A stretch of DNA of 8,127 nt from Bacteroidales bacterium UBA5206 (GTDB lineage Bacteria; Bacteroidota; Bacteroidia; Bacteroidales; Tenuifilaceae). The position numbers were made by a program, and so were the translations under genes. Positions 1 through 5,596 of this stretch are shown here, one piece after another (within the stretch, counting starts at the first letter, position 1; the number at the start of each line of letters is the position of its first letter). The stretch is taken from NCBI GenBank assembly GCA_002412705.1, contig DHVO01000149.1, positions 1 to 8,127 on the forward strand, written 5' to 3'. The notes under the pieces were generated by a model. That model had not been told where the DNA came from. It was given only the letters and a program-made list of their open reading frames with translations, and ran no database searches.

Positions 1-1
1 T

Positions 2-1327
2 GCCGAAGGTCAAAGTAATGTTAAGTGTAGTGCAATTGCCAACGATTCTGAAGGGAATATTTACTTTAGTTGTTTTGGTACTGGTGCATGGGAAAATGTT
101 GATGGTTCAAAAACATGGGATGTTCCATTGTATCTATCTAACCCTCAGCACGGCTTTCTTGTTGCCAAAGTAGATGCTGCTGGAGAAATGCTATGGGATA
201 ACTTGTATGTTGTGTCTAATTCAGGTGTTGATGCAACAAATCAGCCTGATGGATTAGTATCTCATATTTCTGTTTTAGAGAATGGAAAACTTGCTTTGTC
301 TGGAAATTTTGAAAATGAACTGGTTTTAACTGATAACATTAAGTTAACCTCTGCTGGGAAATCGGATTTCTTTATTGCGCAGGCTAGTGCCGATGCAGGG
401 TTAGTTGATTTTGCACAGAGATTTGGAAATTCTGCTGCCAACAATGGACTAGTTGCTTTTTCTAAGGCTAACAAGTTATATATGGCAGGGGAGTTTGCTC
501 GAACCTTCGATTTTACAGAGAGTCAATCTCTTACATCCAACTACGATACTACCGATGTTTTTCTTGCATCATACGATTTTGCTACCAGCACCTGGGCCGC
601 AAATTCCTTTGGTGGCGACTCCTTGGAGTTTGTTAGTGGAATTGCCCTAACATCGCAGGGTAATATGGTGGCTACAGGTATGTTTAAGGCCACCGATGCT
701 GCTAAGGCAAACATGTTTGGAACTCAGGTTACAAGCTCTTTGGTTGAGGGTAACTATGTTTACGATTCATACCTCCTTGTAACGGGCGAAAACCATGCTC
801 CTGTTGCAACCGGAACCATTGATAATGCTACCGTTCGTGCTCGCGAGGTGCTAAGCATTGCCATTCCAGAAAACCTATTCTCCGATGCTGATGCCGACAA
901 TCTTACCATAACCGTTACCCTTAAGGACGGTTCTAACCTTCCCCAGTGGCTAGTATTTAACGCCGAAACTGGCACCATATCAGGTACTCCTGCAAGGGAA
1001 AATATGGGCACAATAGAGGTTACGGTAGCAGCAACCGATCCGTACTCACTATCTGCTTCCGTAACGTTCTCAGTAACCGTAGAGGCTCCAACAGGTATTG
1101 ATGATAATTTACTTGCCGATTTTCGTGTTTACCCTACTTACGCTTCAACTCATATAAACCTTGAGAATGTGGTGCGGGCAAAGCTATTTAGCGTTGCTGG
1201 AATTATGGTAAAAGAGGTGGCTGGCCAAAACTCAATTAGCGTAGCTGGTTTGAGCTCTGGTGTTTACCTTCTTCATGTTGAGGCTAAAAACGGAAGTAAA
1301 CGAGTTGTTAGGGTTTTTGTAAAGTAA
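2..1327 (+). CDS. T9SS-exported repeat protein with Ig-like domain, 3' part of gene
   Basis: The reading frame is open from the left edge to the TAA at 1325-1327, giving 441 residues; the true start lies outside the window. A TTG at 128 could be taken as a start, but coding continues upstream of it. The N-terminal half holds degenerate repeats of about 65-70 residues, each opening with a line like GFLVAK, DFFIAQ, DVFLAS or DSYLLV (near 152, 362, 551 and 758), resembling SBBP-type beta-propeller blades. Bases 794-1084 encode an Ig/cadherin-like putative Ig domain (He_PIG/CADG type: NHAPVA, FSDADAD, LPQWLVF, TGTISGTP). Bases about 1094-1324 encode a type A T9SS sorting domain (FRVYPTYAS, LFSVAG, SGVYLLHVE, VFVK end). 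The protein is inferred to be exported to the outer membrane by Sec and then PorSS, and anchored to the surface or released. Its ligand or function is not visible. Hairpin terminators follow. Confidence 0.88.
   Translation, partial: AEGQSNVKCSAIANDSEGNIYFSCFGTGAWENVDGSKTWDVPLYLSNPQHGFLVAKVDAAGEMLWDNLYVVSNSGVDATNQPDGLVSHISVLENGKLALSGNFENELVLTDNIKLTSAGKSDFFIAQASADAGLVDFAQRFGNSAANNGLVAFSKANKLYMAGEFARTFDFTESQSLTSNYDTTDVFLASYDFATSTWAANSFGGDSLEFVSGIALTSQGNMVATGMFKATDAAKANMFGTQVTSSLVEGNYVYDSYLLVTGENHAPVATGTIDNATVRAREVLSIAIPENLFSDADADNLTITVTLKDGSNLPQWLVFNAETGTISGTPARENMGTIEVTVAATDPYSLSASVTFSVTVEAPTGIDDNLLADFRVYPTYASTHINLENVVRAKLFSVAGIMVKEVAGQNSISVAGLSSGVYLLHVEAKNGSKRVVRVFVK
152..787 (+). repeat. Degenerate protein repeats of about 65-70 codons (propeller-like)
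   Basis: Four occurrences of a hydrophobic opening motif (GFLVAK at 152, DFFIAQ at 362, DVFLAS at 551, DSYLLV near 758) are spaced by 70, 63 and 69 codons. Each full unit also contains a later strand of the form 'gklalsGnF', 'klymaGeF' or 'nmvatGmF'. The repeats are visible only at protein level; the DNA is diverged. They resemble SBBP or Kelch-like beta-propeller blades, but the family assignment is an inference. Confidence 0.55.
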
Positions 1328-1356
1328 AAATTTGCAACCATGGGATGCACACCCCG

Positions 1357-1401
1357 GCACAGGTTATTGGTTCGGCACAAAACTATATAGCCTGTGCTTT
1401 T
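1357..1401 (+). terminator. Probable intrinsic terminator, first of two
   Basis: An 11-base arm at 1357-1367 (GCACAGGTTAT) pairs with 1387-1397 (ATAGCCTGTGC) with a single G-U pair, leaving a 19-base loop, and is followed by TTTT at 1398-1401. It lies 30 bases after the stop of the T9SS-exported protein. The U tract is short and the loop long, so it may be less efficient than the second hairpin. Confidence 0.5.
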
Positions 1402-1439
1402 AAAAGAGCATAAGATACCCTCAATTGTAATATCCCTTG

Positions 1440-1478
1440 AAAATGCTGTTGACATTAGTTAGCAGCATTTTCTTTTTG
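1440..1478 (+). terminator. Intrinsic terminator, second of two
   Basis: A perfect 9-base stem pairs AAAATGCTG (1440-1448) with CAGCATTTT (1463-1471). It can extend inward by four more pairs, two of them G-U, to leave a 6-base loop. CTTTTTG follows. This is a typical rho-independent terminator isolating the left-hand gene from the transketolase operon. Confidence 0.75.
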
Positions 1479-1580
1479 TATTAATATGTCAATCTGAGGT
1501 GTAATGAGTATTTCGTTTTTAGTGATATGGTGATTTTGGTACACATAAAAACTTCGACCTATTTTAAAACAACTGATATC

Positions 1581-1622
1581 TTTCTAGTGTAAACGGTTTA
1601 AAGTTATACCTTTGCAGCTTGG
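1581..1622 (+). promoter_or_regulatory. Bacteroidota-type promoter of the transketolase operon
   Basis: TACCTTTG at 1607-1614 matches the Bacteroidota -7 consensus TAnnTTTG exactly. The -33 element is weak; TTTC at 1581-1584 is the best candidate but its spacing is a little long at 22 bases. Transcription would start near 1620, giving a leader of about 30 bases before the ATG at 1653. It is the only clear promoter for the six plus-strand genes that follow. Confidence 0.65.
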
Positions 1623-1652
1623 ATAAAAGTTGGTTTATAGAATTATAATCAC

Positions 1653-2498
1653 ATGGCTGATATTACAAAGTTACAATCAATTGCTACGCAGGTTAGGCGC
1701 GATGTTATTCGCATGGTACACGCACCTGCTAGCGGTCACCCAGGCGGCTCTCTTGGATGCGCCGATTTTTTTACTGCACTTTACTTTGAGGTTCTAAACC
1801 ACCATCCGGCTAAGTTTACCCTTAGCGGTGAGGGGCAAGACATGTTTTTTCTGTCTAATGGACATATCTCCCCAGCTTGGTATAGCGTTCTTGCCCGCAG
1901 TGGCTATTTCGAAGTGAAGGAGCTAAGCACCTTCCGACTAATAGACTCTCGTTTACAGGGTCACCCAACCCCAGCAGAGCATCTGCCTGGTATTCGTGTG
2001 GCATCGGGTTCTTTAGGTCAAGGCCTTTCTGTTGCTGCTGGTGCAGCCCTTGCTAAAAAGCTTAATGGCGATAAGAACCTTGTTTACACCCTTCATGGCG
2101 ATGGTGAGCTACAAGAGGGGCAAATTTGGGAGGCCGTAATGTTTGCCGCCGCTCGTAAAATCGATAACCTTATTGCAACTGTTGATTTTAACGGGAAGCA
2201 AATAGATGGCCCTACCGATCAGGTAATGTCTCTTGGCGACCTTAAAGCTAAATGGCTTGCCTTTGGTTGGGAGGTTGTGGAGACTAACGGTAACGATATG
2301 GCTCAGCTTCTAGAAGGATTTGCTCAGGCAAAGAAGCTAACTGGTAACGGTAAACCAGTATGCATACTTATGCGCACAGAGATGGGCATGGGTGTTGACT
2401 ATATGATGGGTACTCACAAATGGCACGGTAAGGCTCCCAACGATGAGGAGTTTGCACGCGCAATGGCTCAGCTACCCGAAACTCTTGGCGATTACTAG
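1653..2498 (+). CDS. Transketolase, N-terminal (thiamine diphosphate-binding) subunit
   Basis: This 281-residue protein matches the N-terminal half of transketolase, the pyrophosphate-binding domain, in the family where the enzyme is split into two polypeptides of about 280 and 310 residues. Visible motifs are SGHPGG (28-33), NGH (69-71), QGHPTP (102-107), ASGSLGQGL (117-125) and the ThDP/metal signature HGDGELQEGQ (148-157) ending at Asn180. With the C-terminal subunit encoded at 3065-4018 it should form the active enzyme that moves two-carbon ketol units between sugar phosphates in the cytoplasmic pentose phosphate pathway. The ATG at 1653 fits both the family N-terminus and the promoter; no Shine-Dalgarno is seen, as is usual in this phylum. 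The partner gene lies downstream beyond an intervening gene. Sugar specificity within the family cannot be read from sequence. Confidence 0.93.
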   Translation: MADITKLQSIATQVRRDVIRMVHAPASGHPGGSLGCADFFTALYFEVLNHHPAKFTLSGEGQDMFFLSNGHISPAWYSVLARSGYFEVKELSTFRLIDSRLQGHPTPAEHLPGIRVASGSLGQGLSVAAGAALAKKLNGDKNLVYTLHGDGELQEGQIWEAVMFAAARKIDNLIATVDFNGKQIDGPTDQVMSLGDLKAKWLAFGWEVVETNGNDMAQLLEGFAQAKKLTGNGKPVCILMRTEMGMGVDYMMGTHKWHGKAPNDEEFARAMAQLPETLGDY

Positions 2499-2563
2499 TT
2501 GTATCAACTTGTTGGCACTTTTGCCGTGCAAGTGTAAATTGCTGTTGATGTTTATTATATCAT

Positions 2564-2586
2564 TCTAACATCTAAAGTCTAACATC
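2564..2586 (+). repeat. Short direct repeat before the MgsA-like gene
   Basis: TCTAACATC occurs at 2564-2572 and again at 2578-2586 in the 97-base gap between the transketolase N subunit gene and the next gene. No promoter box of the TAnnTTTG type is seen here, so co-transcription with the upstream gene is likely. The repeat may be chance in AT-rich spacer DNA. Confidence 0.35.
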
Positions 2587-2595
2587 GGTTTTCCC

Positions 2596-2991
2596 ATGAA
2601 AAATATTGTTGTTATTGCTCACGATGCAAAGAAGGCTGAACTGGTTCAGTTCCTTCAGGAGCGTCAGGATTGGACTCCAGGAGTTAATCTTATTGCAACT
2701 GGACGTACCGCAGAGTTTCTAGAATCACAGGGCATTAAGTGCCGTCACTTAAGCCCAGGTCAATCGGGTGGTTATATCCAAATTACCGAAATGATTGATA
2801 GGGGTGAGGTGGATATTGTTATCTTCCTTCGCGACCATAAAGTGGTTCAACAGCACCACGAGGATATCCGCAGTTTACTTGAAACGTGTAACGTGCGTAA
2901 CATTCCTTTGGCAACCAATTACGCCAGTGCCGAACTGCTTATTATTGGCCTTATTAAGAAGGAGGCCTCGGAGCGTATGCAGAAAAAGTAA
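2596..2991 (+). CDS. Methylglyoxal synthase-like protein with altered active site
   Basis: This 131-residue protein has the MGS-like fold from end to end: AHDAKK (8-13), ATGRT (34-38), LSPGQSGG (52-59), DIVIFLRDH (73-81), HHED (87-90) and NIPLATNYASAE (102-113). Compared with E. coli MgsA (152 residues, as I recall it), His19, Asp20, Lys23, Thr45, Thr48, His98 and Asp101 have counterparts (His9, Asp10, Lys13, Thr35, Thr38, His87, Asp90). The GGDQQ segment holding catalytic Asp71 reads GGYIQ here, placing Tyr60 at the Asp position, and the preceding phosphate-binding loop is one residue longer. A working MgsA converts dihydroxyacetone phosphate to methylglyoxal and phosphate; whether this one does is uncertain. 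It may bind a phosphorylated ligand for regulation, as MGS-like domains of other enzymes do. It lies between the two transketolase genes. Family membership is firm, catalytic activity is not. Confidence 0.85.
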   Translation: MKNIVVIAHDAKKAELVQFLQERQDWTPGVNLIATGRTAEFLESQGIKCRHLSPGQSGGYIQITEMIDRGEVDIVIFLRDHKVVQQHHEDIRSLLETCNVRNIPLATNYASAELLIIGLIKKEASERMQKK

Positions 2992-3025
2992 GGTTTTCCT
3001 ACAATCGTATTATAAACGGATTATT

Positions 3026-3045
3026 GCGCAGCCCTTGGGCTTTGC
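3026..3045 (+). other. Small hairpin in the spacer before the transketolase C gene
   Basis: AGCCC (3030-3034) and GGGCT (3037-3041) form a compact stem, extendable past one mismatch by GCG/TGC pairing to 3026-3045. The loop is tiny and no T tract follows, so it is not a terminator. It lies 10-20 bases before the start codons of the next gene and could affect translation or RNA stability; this is inference. Confidence 0.3.
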
Positions 3046-3064
3046 ATAAAGTAGAATGTATTTC

Positions 3065-4018
3065 ATGAAGAAATTTGTTTCATTAGGAAATAAGGATACC
3101 CGTTCAGGTTTTGGAGCAGGGTTATACGAGTTGGGTAAAACCAACCCCAACGTTGTTGCGCTTTGCGCCGATCTTATTGGTTCGCTTAAAATGGATGACT
3201 TTATTAAGGAGCATCCAGAGCGCTTTTTCCAAGCTGGTATTGCCGAGGCAAATATGATTGGTGTATCAGCAGGTCTTGCTGTAAGCGGTAAAATTCCTTT
3301 TGCCGGAACATTTGCAGCATTTGCTACTGGTAGGGTGTACGACCAAATTCGCCAGAGCGTTGCATACTCAAATACCAACGTAAAAATTGCCGCGTCTCAT
3401 GCTGGGCTAACCCTTGGCGAAGATGGTGCAACACATCAAATGATGGAAGATTTGGGGCTAATGAAAATGCTTCCAAACATGACCGTTATTAACCCTTGCG
3501 ACTACAATCAAACTAAGGCTGCAACTATTGCTGCTGCTGCTTGGAATGGCCCTGTTTACCTTCGCTTTGGTCGCCCTGTGGTGCCCATTTTTATTCCAGA
3601 GGATCAGGAGTTTGTTATAGGAAAGGCTCTACAGCTAACCGAGGGTACCGATGTTACCATATTTGCAACCGGACACCTTGTTTGGAAAGCATTGCAGGCA
3701 GCTGAGGTACTTGAGCAAAAGGGTATCTCTGCCGAGGTTATCAATATTCACACCATTAAACCGCTCGACGAGGAGGCTATTCTACGCTCTGTGTCAAAAA
3801 CTCGTGCCGTTGTAACTGCCGAGGAGCACTTTATGAACGGTGGTTTAGGCGATAGCGTAGCTCAGGTTTTGGCGCGCAAGCTGCCAACCCCACTGGAAAT
3901 GGTTGCTGTTAATGATACCTTTGGCGAGAGCGGCACACCAGAACAGCTTATGGTTAAGTACGGGCTCGACACCCCTAACATTGTTGAGGCAGTTCAAAAA
4001 GTAATGGCTCGTAAATAG
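3065..4018 (+). CDS. Transketolase, C-terminal subunit
   Basis: This 317-residue protein matches the pyrimidine-binding plus C-terminal domains of transketolase and is the partner of the subunit encoded at 1653-2498. GIAEANMIG holds the Glu (residue 61) that activates the thiamine ring, SHAGLTLGEDGATHQ carries a substrate-binding His (112), and YLRFGRP follows. The C-terminal domain shows TIFATGHLV, NIHTIKPLD and VTAEEH. I chose the ATG at 3065 because MKKF followed by KDTRSGFG fits family N-termini as I know them; an in-frame ATG nine bases upstream (3056) would add only Met-Tyr-Phe. It sits 73 bases after the MgsA-like gene and 14 bases before the sigma factor gene, so it is probably in the middle of one operon. 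A relative acting on another sugar phosphate cannot be excluded. Confidence 0.92.
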   Translation: MKKFVSLGNKDTRSGFGAGLYELGKTNPNVVALCADLIGSLKMDDFIKEHPERFFQAGIAEANMIGVSAGLAVSGKIPFAGTFAAFATGRVYDQIRQSVAYSNTNVKIAASHAGLTLGEDGATHQMMEDLGLMKMLPNMTVINPCDYNQTKAATIAAAAWNGPVYLRFGRPVVPIFIPEDQEFVIGKALQLTEGTDVTIFATGHLVWKALQAAEVLEQKGISAEVINIHTIKPLDEEAILRSVSKTRAVVTAEEHFMNGGLGDSVAQVLARKLPTPLEMVAVNDTFGESGTPEQLMVKYGLDTPNIVEAVQKVMARK

Positions 4019-4032
4019 CCTTTTAGTTGCCA

Positions 4033-4581
4033 ATGAGCACTTATAGCGATAAGGAATTGCTGGAGATGTTTCGTAGTCCCGACTCAAGGAACTACGCTTT
4101 TAACCTTATTGTTCGTAAGTATCAGGAACGTTTGTACTGGCACGTTAGAAAAATCGTAATTAACCACGACGATTCCGACGATGTTATTCAGAATACTTTT
4201 CTTAAAGTCTGGGGAGGGCTGGAGACCTTTCGTGAGGATTCGCAGCTCTTTACCTGGCTTTATCGCATAGCCACTAACGAAGCGCTTACTTTTCTCAAGC
4301 GCAAGCGTACCAAGTACTTCCTGCCTCTAGTTGATGTTGAGCAACAGCTCTCCCGCTCACTGGAAAGCGATCCCTACTTTAATGGCGATGAGCTGCAACT
4401 TCGCCTACAAAAAGCAATACTAACCCTCCCCGAAAAGCAGCGGTTAGTGTTTAATATGAAGTACTTTGAAGAGATGAAGTACGAGGAGATGTCGGAAGTA
4501 TTAGGCACCTCAGTTGGTGCGTTAAAGGCTTCATACCATCATGCAGTAAAGAAAATAGAGAAATTCATGGAAGAGGATTAA
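4033..4581 (+). CDS. ECF-type RNA polymerase sigma-70 factor
   Basis: This 182-residue protein has the two-domain ECF layout. Region 2 covers about residues 21-91 (FNLIVRKYQERLYWHVRKI, DDVIQNTFLKVW, TWLYRIATNEAL), for core binding and -10 recognition. Region 4 covers about 125-178 (LPEKQRLVFNMKYFEEMKYEE followed by a helix-turn-helix, SEVLGTSVGALKASYHHAVKKI), for -35 recognition. The start is taken as the ATG at 4033; a TTG two codons upstream (4027) is in frame but less likely. It begins 14 bases after the transketolase C-subunit stop with no promoter between. The two following genes encode a membrane protein and an exported Spy-like protein, which suggests a sigma factor held and released by envelope signals. 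Its regulon is not visible; no autoregulatory promoter is apparent. Confidence 0.93.
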   Translation: MSTYSDKELLEMFRSPDSRNYAFNLIVRKYQERLYWHVRKIVINHDDSDDVIQNTFLKVWGGLETFREDSQLFTWLYRIATNEALTFLKRKRTKYFLPLVDVEQQLSRSLESDPYFNGDELQLRLQKAILTLPEKQRLVFNMKYFEEMKYEEMSEVLGTSVGALKASYHHAVKKIEKFMEED

Positions 4582-4602
4582 ACCCTCTTATACAATAATT
4601 GT
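4571..4602 (+). other. Stem-loop over sigma stop and adjacent palindrome
   Basis: AAGAGG (4571-4576) pairs with CCTCTT (4584-4589), with the sigma factor stop codon in the loop. Directly after it lies the palindrome ACAATAATTGT (4592-4602). No T tract follows, so this is not an obvious terminator. It could tune read-through or translation between the sigma gene and the next gene; chance is also possible in a 44-base AT-rich spacer. Confidence 0.3.
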
Positions 4603-4625
4603 CATAAGTTCAGAAAGTATTTGTT

Positions 4626-5078
4626 ATGAGCGAGTTTGAAAACATAGGAAGGTCTCTTAATAACGTTGGGAACAGTAACCCCTTTGGAACCCCAAAAGGT
4701 TACTTTGAGGCGTTACCTGCCCGTGTTCAAGAGTATTGCCAGCCCCAAGCGCAGAAAGAGCCTGTACGTTTGCTTAACGTGCTTAAGGCGCAAGTGGCTC
4801 TTGTTGTTGGTTTTTGTTTCCTAGCGGTGATGTCGTACTGGGGGTATTACATTGTTAACCCTTCGTTTAGCACTCCAGAGGTTACCTCAACCGATTATGT
4901 TGATATTGTATCGAAACATGTAACTGAGTACGATGAAGCCCAGCTGGTAGAAGCAGTTGAAGCCATGGAGCCAATAAATGTATATGACTCTATTAAGAAG
5001 GATGTTTCCGATGAAATGATTCAGTATCTTCTTGAGGAGAATGTTGATTACGTTTCACTTATGGAGCAGTATAAATAG
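4626..5078 (+). CDS. Single-span membrane protein, putative anti-sigma factor
   Basis: This 150-residue protein has no named domain that I can identify with certainty. The N-terminal 50 residues are polar and contain NPFGTPKGYFEALPARVQE (18-36), a motif that recurs in small Bacteroidota proteins encoded beside ECF sigma genes. One transmembrane helix is clear at about residues 53-77 (AQVALVVGFCFLAVMSYWGYY). The C-terminal 70 residues are acidic and probably periplasmic, ending in a helix with DEMIQYLLEENVDY (129-142). It lies 44 bases after the sigma gene and 6 bases before the Spy-like gene. Position and topology, with a short cytoplasmic segment able to hold a sigma factor, suggest an anti-sigma factor of the CnrY kind. 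No classical zinc anti-sigma motif (HxxxCxxC) is present, so the role is inferred from context. Confidence 0.6.
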   Translation: MSEFENIGRSLNNVGNSNPFGTPKGYFEALPARVQEYCQPQAQKEPVRLLNVLKAQVALVVGFCFLAVMSYWGYYIVNPSFSTPEVTSTDYVDIVSKHVTEYDEAQLVEAVEAMEPINVYDSIKKDVSDEMIQYLLEENVDYVSLMEQYK

Positions 5079-5084
5079 TATATC

Positions 5085-5528
5085 ATGAAACGATTTCTAG
5101 CCATATCGCTACTACTTGCCCTATTCTCTGTTGCTGGTTATAGCCAGGAGCAGAGCAAAGAGGAGATAGTAAAAGCTCAGAAAATAGCCTTCTTTACACA
5201 GAAACTTAAGCTTACTTCTGATGAAGCTCAGGCCTTTTGGCCCGTCTATAACGAGTATTGGGAGCGCAAGAACACCATAATTGCCGATCGGCAAGCTGCA
5301 ATGAAGTACTTTTCTGAGAACTCAGCAAAGATGTCCCCTGCCGAAGCCAAGAAGTATGCCGATATGTACATTAAGTTTCATAAGGAAGAGGCCGATTTGC
5401 TTGTTGAATTCCATGCTAAGTTCCTAGCAATACTTTCCCCCGATAAGGTTATGAGGCTTTACCAGGCCGATTATGAGTTTAAGACCTACCTGTTGCAGCA
5501 GATTAGGCGTTCTTCTAAAAACGACTAG
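5085..5528 (+). CDS. Exported Spy/CpxP-like helical protein, putative envelope sensor
   Basis: This 147-residue protein starts with a signal peptide (MKRFLAISLLLALFSVAGYS, cleavage probably near residue 20) and is otherwise predicted all helical and highly charged. LKLTSDEAQAFWPVYNEY (41-58) and AILSPDKVMRLY (114-125) resemble the two LTxxQ-like segments of the Spy/CpxP/CnrX superfamily, periplasmic proteins that act as chaperones or as sensors restraining stress signalling. The mature protein has only two His (99 and 110) and no Cys, so a metal-sensor role is possible but unsupported. The gene follows the membrane protein by 6 bases and is the last of the operon, with a strong terminator after it. 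With its neighbours it resembles a CnrH-CnrY-CnrX type set in which the sensor is soluble. The class call is moderately sure, the partnership is inferred. Confidence 0.65.
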   Translation: MKRFLAISLLLALFSVAGYSQEQSKEEIVKAQKIAFFTQKLKLTSDEAQAFWPVYNEYWERKNTIIADRQAAMKYFSENSAKMSPAEAKKYADMYIKFHKEEADLLVEFHAKFLAILSPDKVMRLYQADYEFKTYLLQQIRRSSKND

Positions 5529-5550
5529 GTTTTCAATCTATATACTTCTT

Positions 5551-5580
5551 GCCGGGGCACTCCTCCGGCTTTTTGTTTTT
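5551..5580 (+). terminator. Strong intrinsic terminator closing the plus-strand operon
   Basis: GCCGG (5551-5555) pairs with CCGGC (5565-5569), extendable inward by a G-U and a G-C pair to a 5-base loop, followed by TTTTTGTTTTT. It lies 22 bases after the stop of the Spy-like gene. The minus strand carries no T tract here, so it works in one direction only and leaves the convergent gene without an obvious terminator. Confidence 0.85.
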
Positions 5581-5596
5581 GGTGCTGGCTGGTTGT

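Larger units (their letters stand above)
1328..1652. other. Intergenic region without a gene, 325 bases
   Basis: No convincing coding region is present on either strand. The left part holds two hairpins that probably end the upstream transcript (1357-1401 and 1440-1478). The middle, about 1480-1600, is AT-rich with no structure I can name. The right end carries the promoter and 5' leader of the transketolase operon. Confidence 0.7.

Noticed and set aside
760..1011. Open frame of 83 codons on the minus strand
   Set aside because: It is antisense to the Ig-like domain of the T9SS-exported protein and mirrors its codon bias; no independent evidence.
1273..1455. 60-codon frame on the minus strand in the intergenic region
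   Set aside because: It overlaps the end of the T9SS sorting domain and both hairpin structures, and has no recognisable product.
2506..2537. GGCAC/GTGC imperfect hairpin after the transketolase N-subunit gene
   Set aside because: The stem is short and interrupted, with no T tract after it, so it does not support a terminator between the two genes.
3010..3378. Open frame of 122 codons on the minus strand
   Set aside because: It lies opposite the well-supported transketolase C-subunit gene and its translation shows no family features.
4027..4035. TTG at 4027 as the sigma factor start
   Set aside because: An ATG two codons later (4033) gives a more usual N-terminus, and nothing upstream favours the TTG.
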